This document shows, in pieces, positions 34,622-36,883 of a stretch of 36,883 nucleotides of DNA; within the stretch, counting starts at the first letter, position 1, and each line of letters opens with the position of its first letter. Location of the stretch: assembly GCA_903819595.1 (NCBI GenBank), contig CAIJED010000226.1, forward strand, positions 1 to 36,883, written 5' to 3'. A program made the translations under genes and the position numbers. The DNA comes from an uncultured Methanomicrobiales archaeon. Lineage in GTDB: Archaea; Halobacteriota; Methanomicrobia; Methanomicrobiales; Methanospirillaceae. The notes beneath the pieces were generated by a model. That model did no database searches. It was not told the DNA's origin and saw nothing but the letters and a program-made list of their open reading frames with translations.

Positions 34622-34746
34622 ATGAAAAGGTATTGTGACAGTTTTTGCCATCCGTCATTCCCTGTTATTACGGGAGTAGAACCTGCAAAGCCTGTGTCCG
34701 GGATGTTCTGATGGTCCAGGGCCGAATGTTCACGGCTCAATTTTAA
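34622..34746 (+). pseudogene. Possible small four-Cys protein with a frame break
   Basis: ATG 34622 (AGGGAT upstream) reads MKRYCDSFCHPSFPVIT. Near 34672 another frame continues with SRTCKACVRDVLMVQGRMFTAQF to TAA 34744-34746. One extra base would give a protein of about 41 residues with CxxxC and CxxC pairs, a plausible zinc finger. The join is inferred; both halves are too short for certainty. Confidence 0.28.
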
Positions 34747-34767
34747 AAAATAATTGTGGATGATAAT

Positions 34768-35061
34768 TTACACTTCGAGGTCTGCCTCGATTGGACCGAC
34801 AACACCGGCGGCGAAGTTATAGACAAATGCCCAGATCGCGCCGCCGATGAACCCACCGATCAGTCCAAGGATGATGGCGAACACGAGGATGAGACCCGCC
34901 CCCAGTCCTGCCATTGGGAACATGGGCCCGGCGACTGCTCCCATCATTGCCACCACGGCCGCCATGATGATCCCTTCGATCAGGCCAAAGACCAGTCCCA
35001 AAATTGCTCCAATTTTTGCGACACTCATCACGTTTAAGGTTTTAACTTTGTATAGGGTCAT
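34768..35061 (-). CDS. Small membrane protein of a common methanogen family
   Basis: 97 residues: a polar head (MTLYKVKTLNVMSVAKIG), two Gly/Ala-rich hydrophobic stretches (about 18-55 and 58-88), then IEADLEV. The VMSVAKIGAILGLVFGLIEG...GGFIGGAIWAFVYNFAAGVVGPIEADLE pattern recurs in methanogen genomes; function unknown. Start ATG 35061 has an excellent GAGGTGA ribosome-binding site, and a TATA box (AAAATATACC, 35111-35120 on the minus strand as GGTATATTTT) lies upstream. Confidence 0.82.
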   Translation of the reverse strand: MTLYKVKTLNVMSVAKIGAILGLVFGLIEGIIMAAVVAMMGAVAGPMFPMAGLGAGLILVFAIILGLIGGFIGGAIWAFVYNFAAGVVGPIEADLEV

Positions 35062-35110
35062 TTTCTGTTTTCACCTCATCTGATAAGCAAGGATGAACAG
35101 ATCCCGTATT

Positions 35111-35120
35111 AAAATATACC
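35111..35120 (-). promoter_or_regulatory. TATA box of small membrane protein gene
   Basis: Minus-strand GGTATATTTT, about 50-60 bases before ATG 35061. Confidence 0.5.
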
Positions 35121-35199
35121 GATTTGATTCTACTGAAGATACCGGGATCTTAAAAGAAGAGCAGTCCTGTAATGTATTGAAACCGGACACAGAACGATT

Positions 35200-35550
35200 T
35201 CAGGGAGACAACGCAGCAGGACTGTGCCAGACTTCAACCGGGCCCTCGTAGTGACGGGGCAGGTCTTCGTATGATTCGACATATCCGAACTCCGCGAGAA
35301 TATGCTGCATAATGGACGAAGGTTTCACGATCCGCACGTCATACCCTTCGGCGATCCACTGCCTGATAAGGTTCTGGGTATTTCCTTCATTTTTACACCG
35401 GGATATAATATAGTAGAGATACAGGCGGGTGTCGTTGTAGAGCTCCAGCCAGCCGGAGAATAATTCCTCTGTAAATCCGATCTTGTCCCCTTCAGCAGTC
35501 CCGGTTTCAATGCGTTCCGGGATTATCTGATCATGTAAAAGATGTTGCAC
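35200..35550 (-). CDS. 116-residue protein of unknown function
   Basis: GTG start at 35550. Composition is protein-like, with a helix-rich middle (LYNDTRLYLYYIISRCKNEGN) and the segment IRQWIAEGYDVRIVKPSSIMQHILAEFGYV. That last stretch loosely recalls the C-terminal end of WYL-domain regulators (GxDVRVVxPxxL), but the N-terminal helix-turn-helix and WYL core are absent, so it may be a remnant or an unrelated small protein. No clear ribosome-binding site. Confidence 0.5.
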   Translation of the reverse strand: MQHLLHDQIIPERIETGTAEGDKIGFTEELFSGWLELYNDTRLYLYYIISRCKNEGNTQNLIRQWIAEGYDVRIVKPSSIMQHILAEFGYVESYEDLPRHYEGPVEVWHSPAALSP

Positions 35551-35903
35551 GGTAGTATCAAGATGCAGGGTACAGGAAAATAGGTATCGGTGTAACCATA
35601 CGGCTGGACTGAACGGATACCATGTTCAGATCCACGCAAAAACCGCCACGGTGCCGGACCTCTCCCTGAGCGAGTCGGTTTCTTAAAAATTGGATGGGAA
35701 CCGGCCTGATAATACGATGGTTCATGAGCAGCCGAAGGGGTCTTGTTGTCGGGCACAACGCCGCGGTTCCCCATTCCGGCCGGGCCATCGCGCAACAGTA
35801 TAAGGCCCTCTGGTCCTGCACGCTTGTTGTGACCGGCCGGGTATTCGACTATCATGATGTCGGTACGACGGGGGAAGTGGGGAATTCCAGGGTCGGCTCC
35901 CGG
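35551..35903. other. Gap between unknown ORF and methyltransferase
   Basis: 353 bases on the transcribed minus strand of the neighbours. Several overlapping short frames are open on both strands but none has a ribosome-binding site or recognisable motif. Confidence 0.4.
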
Positions 35904-36575
35904 TTAATTCTCCCCATCCTGGCGACCCCGGGTATCTGTTGATTTCCGGGCATAGATATACCTGAGCCGGTGGGTGTGCCGTCCCTCTTCGCCATGCTCT
36001 TCCGGGTCTTCCATCATGCCGGTTGCCAGGATCTCCAGGCTACGGAACTCCGCTGCCAGGTCATCATTGGAATAATAATGGACCTCACGACCGGGCCTGC
36101 TCTCGAAGGTGTTCTCCTCGACCTGTCTGCCGGTGCCGTAACTGGGTTCCTCATCGGAGAACACGACAAAGAACATCACTCCGCCGGCCTTCAATTGCTC
36201 CAGGCACCGCCGCAGGAATGCTGCCCGGTCATTTCCCCGGAAGAGGTGAAGGACATTGAAGCAGTAGATACCGTCGTACATCGAGTCATCGAAGGGCATA
36301 TCCAGTACTGACCCCTGGTGATACCGGACGTCCGGCGTGCTTTCCCGTGCAAGAGTCACCGCGGTCATCGAGACCTCGATACCAGTGACCTGGAAACCTG
36401 CCCGGGTAAACGCCCCGGTATTGCGGCCATACCCGGAACCCGGGACCAGTACTTCGTGTACTCCGGCTTTTTTAAAGAGATCAATCGCGTACGTCGCCGT
36501 TCTGCTGGGGGTATCGCCCCAGATCTTCCCTTCCTCGCAGAAACGCTCCTCCCAAAACGTGTTCACCAGATACAC
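35904..36575 (-). CDS. Class I SAM-dependent methyltransferase
   Basis: 223 residues from GTG 36575 (a second GTG at 36566 is possible). SAM motif I is VLVPGSGYGRN (residues 42-51), the acidic residue after beta2 is E67 (VTGIEVSMTAV), and SVLDMPFDDSMYDGIYCFNVLHLF is motif II/III. Beginning FWEERFCEEGKIWGDTPS is typical of a group of tellurite-resistance/thiopurine-type methyltransferases. Substrate unknown. It starts 10 bases after the stop of the next upstream methyltransferase gene, so both are probably one operon. Confidence 0.88.
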   Translation of the reverse strand: MYLVNTFWEERFCEEGKIWGDTPSRTATYAIDLFKKAGVHEVLVPGSGYGRNTGAFTRAGFQVTGIEVSMTAVTLARESTPDVRYHQGSVLDMPFDDSMYDGIYCFNVLHLFRGNDRAAFLRRCLEQLKAGGVMFFVVFSDEEPSYGTGRQVEENTFESRPGREVHYYSNDDLAAEFRSLEILATGMMEDPEEHGEEGRHTHRLRYIYARKSTDTRGRQDGEN

Positions 36576-36585
36576 CCCGGCCGGA

Positions 36586-36883
36586 TCATGCCACGGTAAA
36601 CAATGCTGCCCGGCTTAATGAGATGTGAGGGTGACTAGTGAGCTCAAACCCTGCACGCAGGGCCTGCTGCACCGTATCATCAAAGGCAGCTACTGATACA
36701 TGCCATCCCGGCTCCACGACCAGGTATGTTCCCGCAGGTTCAAGGAGGTCATGGACTTCCGCCAGGAATGCGTTCTGGTCAGGCACTTCATGGACCATGT
36801 AGAATGAAAGGATGAAATCTGCTTTTTCGGTAACATTCAATCGGGCCGGTTCACTCTTGTGAAACTTGATCCGCGGGGTAAGG
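36586..36883 (-). CDS. SAM methyltransferase, C-terminal part (gene continues past right edge)
   Basis: Only the last 98 or so residues are in the window; the reading frame is open to the edge (TPRIKFHKSEPARLNV at its inner end). FILSFYMVHEVPDQNAFLAEV and LLEPAGTYLVVEPGWHVS are the motif II and III regions of a class I methyltransferase. The N-terminal SAM loop must lie outside the window. The ATG at 36840 is internal. It shares an operon with the methyltransferase that follows. Confidence 0.8.
   Translation of the reverse strand, partial: LTPRIKFHKSEPARLNVTEKADFILSFYMVHEVPDQNAFLAEVHDLLEPAGTYLVVEPGWHVSVAAFDDTVQQALRAGFELTSHPHISLSRAALFTVA

Overview
The window looks like a chromosomal segment of a methanogenic archaeon of the order Methanomicrobiales (Methanoregula/Methanosphaerula-like). 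This rests on TATA-type promoters, some GTG starts, a possible leaderless gene, an archaeal 7TM-PAS histidine kinase, a DUF2115 (UPF0305) protein, small Lys-rich and zinc-ribbon proteins typical of methanogens, and many short lipoproteins. The genus is inference. No rRNA, tRNA or CRISPR array was seen.

Layout. (1) 1-1688: a complete single-ORF IS66-type element with 14-bp terminal inverted repeats, abutting a truncated DinD-like gene that runs off the left edge. (2) 2232-3780: amt-glnK, ammonium transporter and its PII regulator. (3) 4383-8117: a receiver-GAF protein, a flavodoxin, a 45-residue Lys-rich protein and a GNAT acetyltransferase, separated by long gaps. (4) 8118-8544: a convergent gap rich in hairpins, possibly a small RNA. 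(5) 8545-12555: a Cache-repeat lipoprotein, then about 1.2 kb of gene debris (truncated receiver, GtrA tail, frameshifted ORF) and a membrane protein. (6) 12746-16741: an orphan amino-acid-binding lipoprotein, an HExxH membrane protein and a Cache-HAMP-SpoIIE phosphatase. (7) 16879-23852: two small-molecule enzymes, a DUF3303-like protein, a META lipoprotein, a branched-chain-type binding lipoprotein, a DUF6325-SHOCT pair, a small membrane protein and a PhzF-family enzyme. (8) 24693-27339: a 46-residue zinc ribbon, a frameshifted DUF2115 gene, a monooxygenase-fold protein and a nine-repeat TPR protein. (9) 27988-34041: a 7TM-PAS histidine kinase, an exported M3 peptidase and a CMD-amidohydrolase operon whose amidohydrolase is broken. 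(10) 34203-36883: zinc-ribbon, membrane and unknown small proteins and two methyltransferase genes, the last cut by the right edge.

How the genes work together. Most genes stand alone with their own promoters; convincing co-transcribed pairs are amt-glnK, DUF6325-SHOCT, CMD-amidohydrolase and the two terminal methyltransferases. The common theme is sensing of the environment (Cache, solute-binding, GAF, PAS, SpoIIE) plus nitrogen uptake. The striking global feature is gene decay: an amber codon, at least four reading-frame breaks (one at a run of eight G), truncated genes and transposase debris. Either this is a decaying accessory zone or the assembly has homopolymer errors. I did not find an unmistakable new multi-gene system; the best novel candidates are the hairpin-rich element near 8160-8395 and the very small zinc or Lys-rich proteins.
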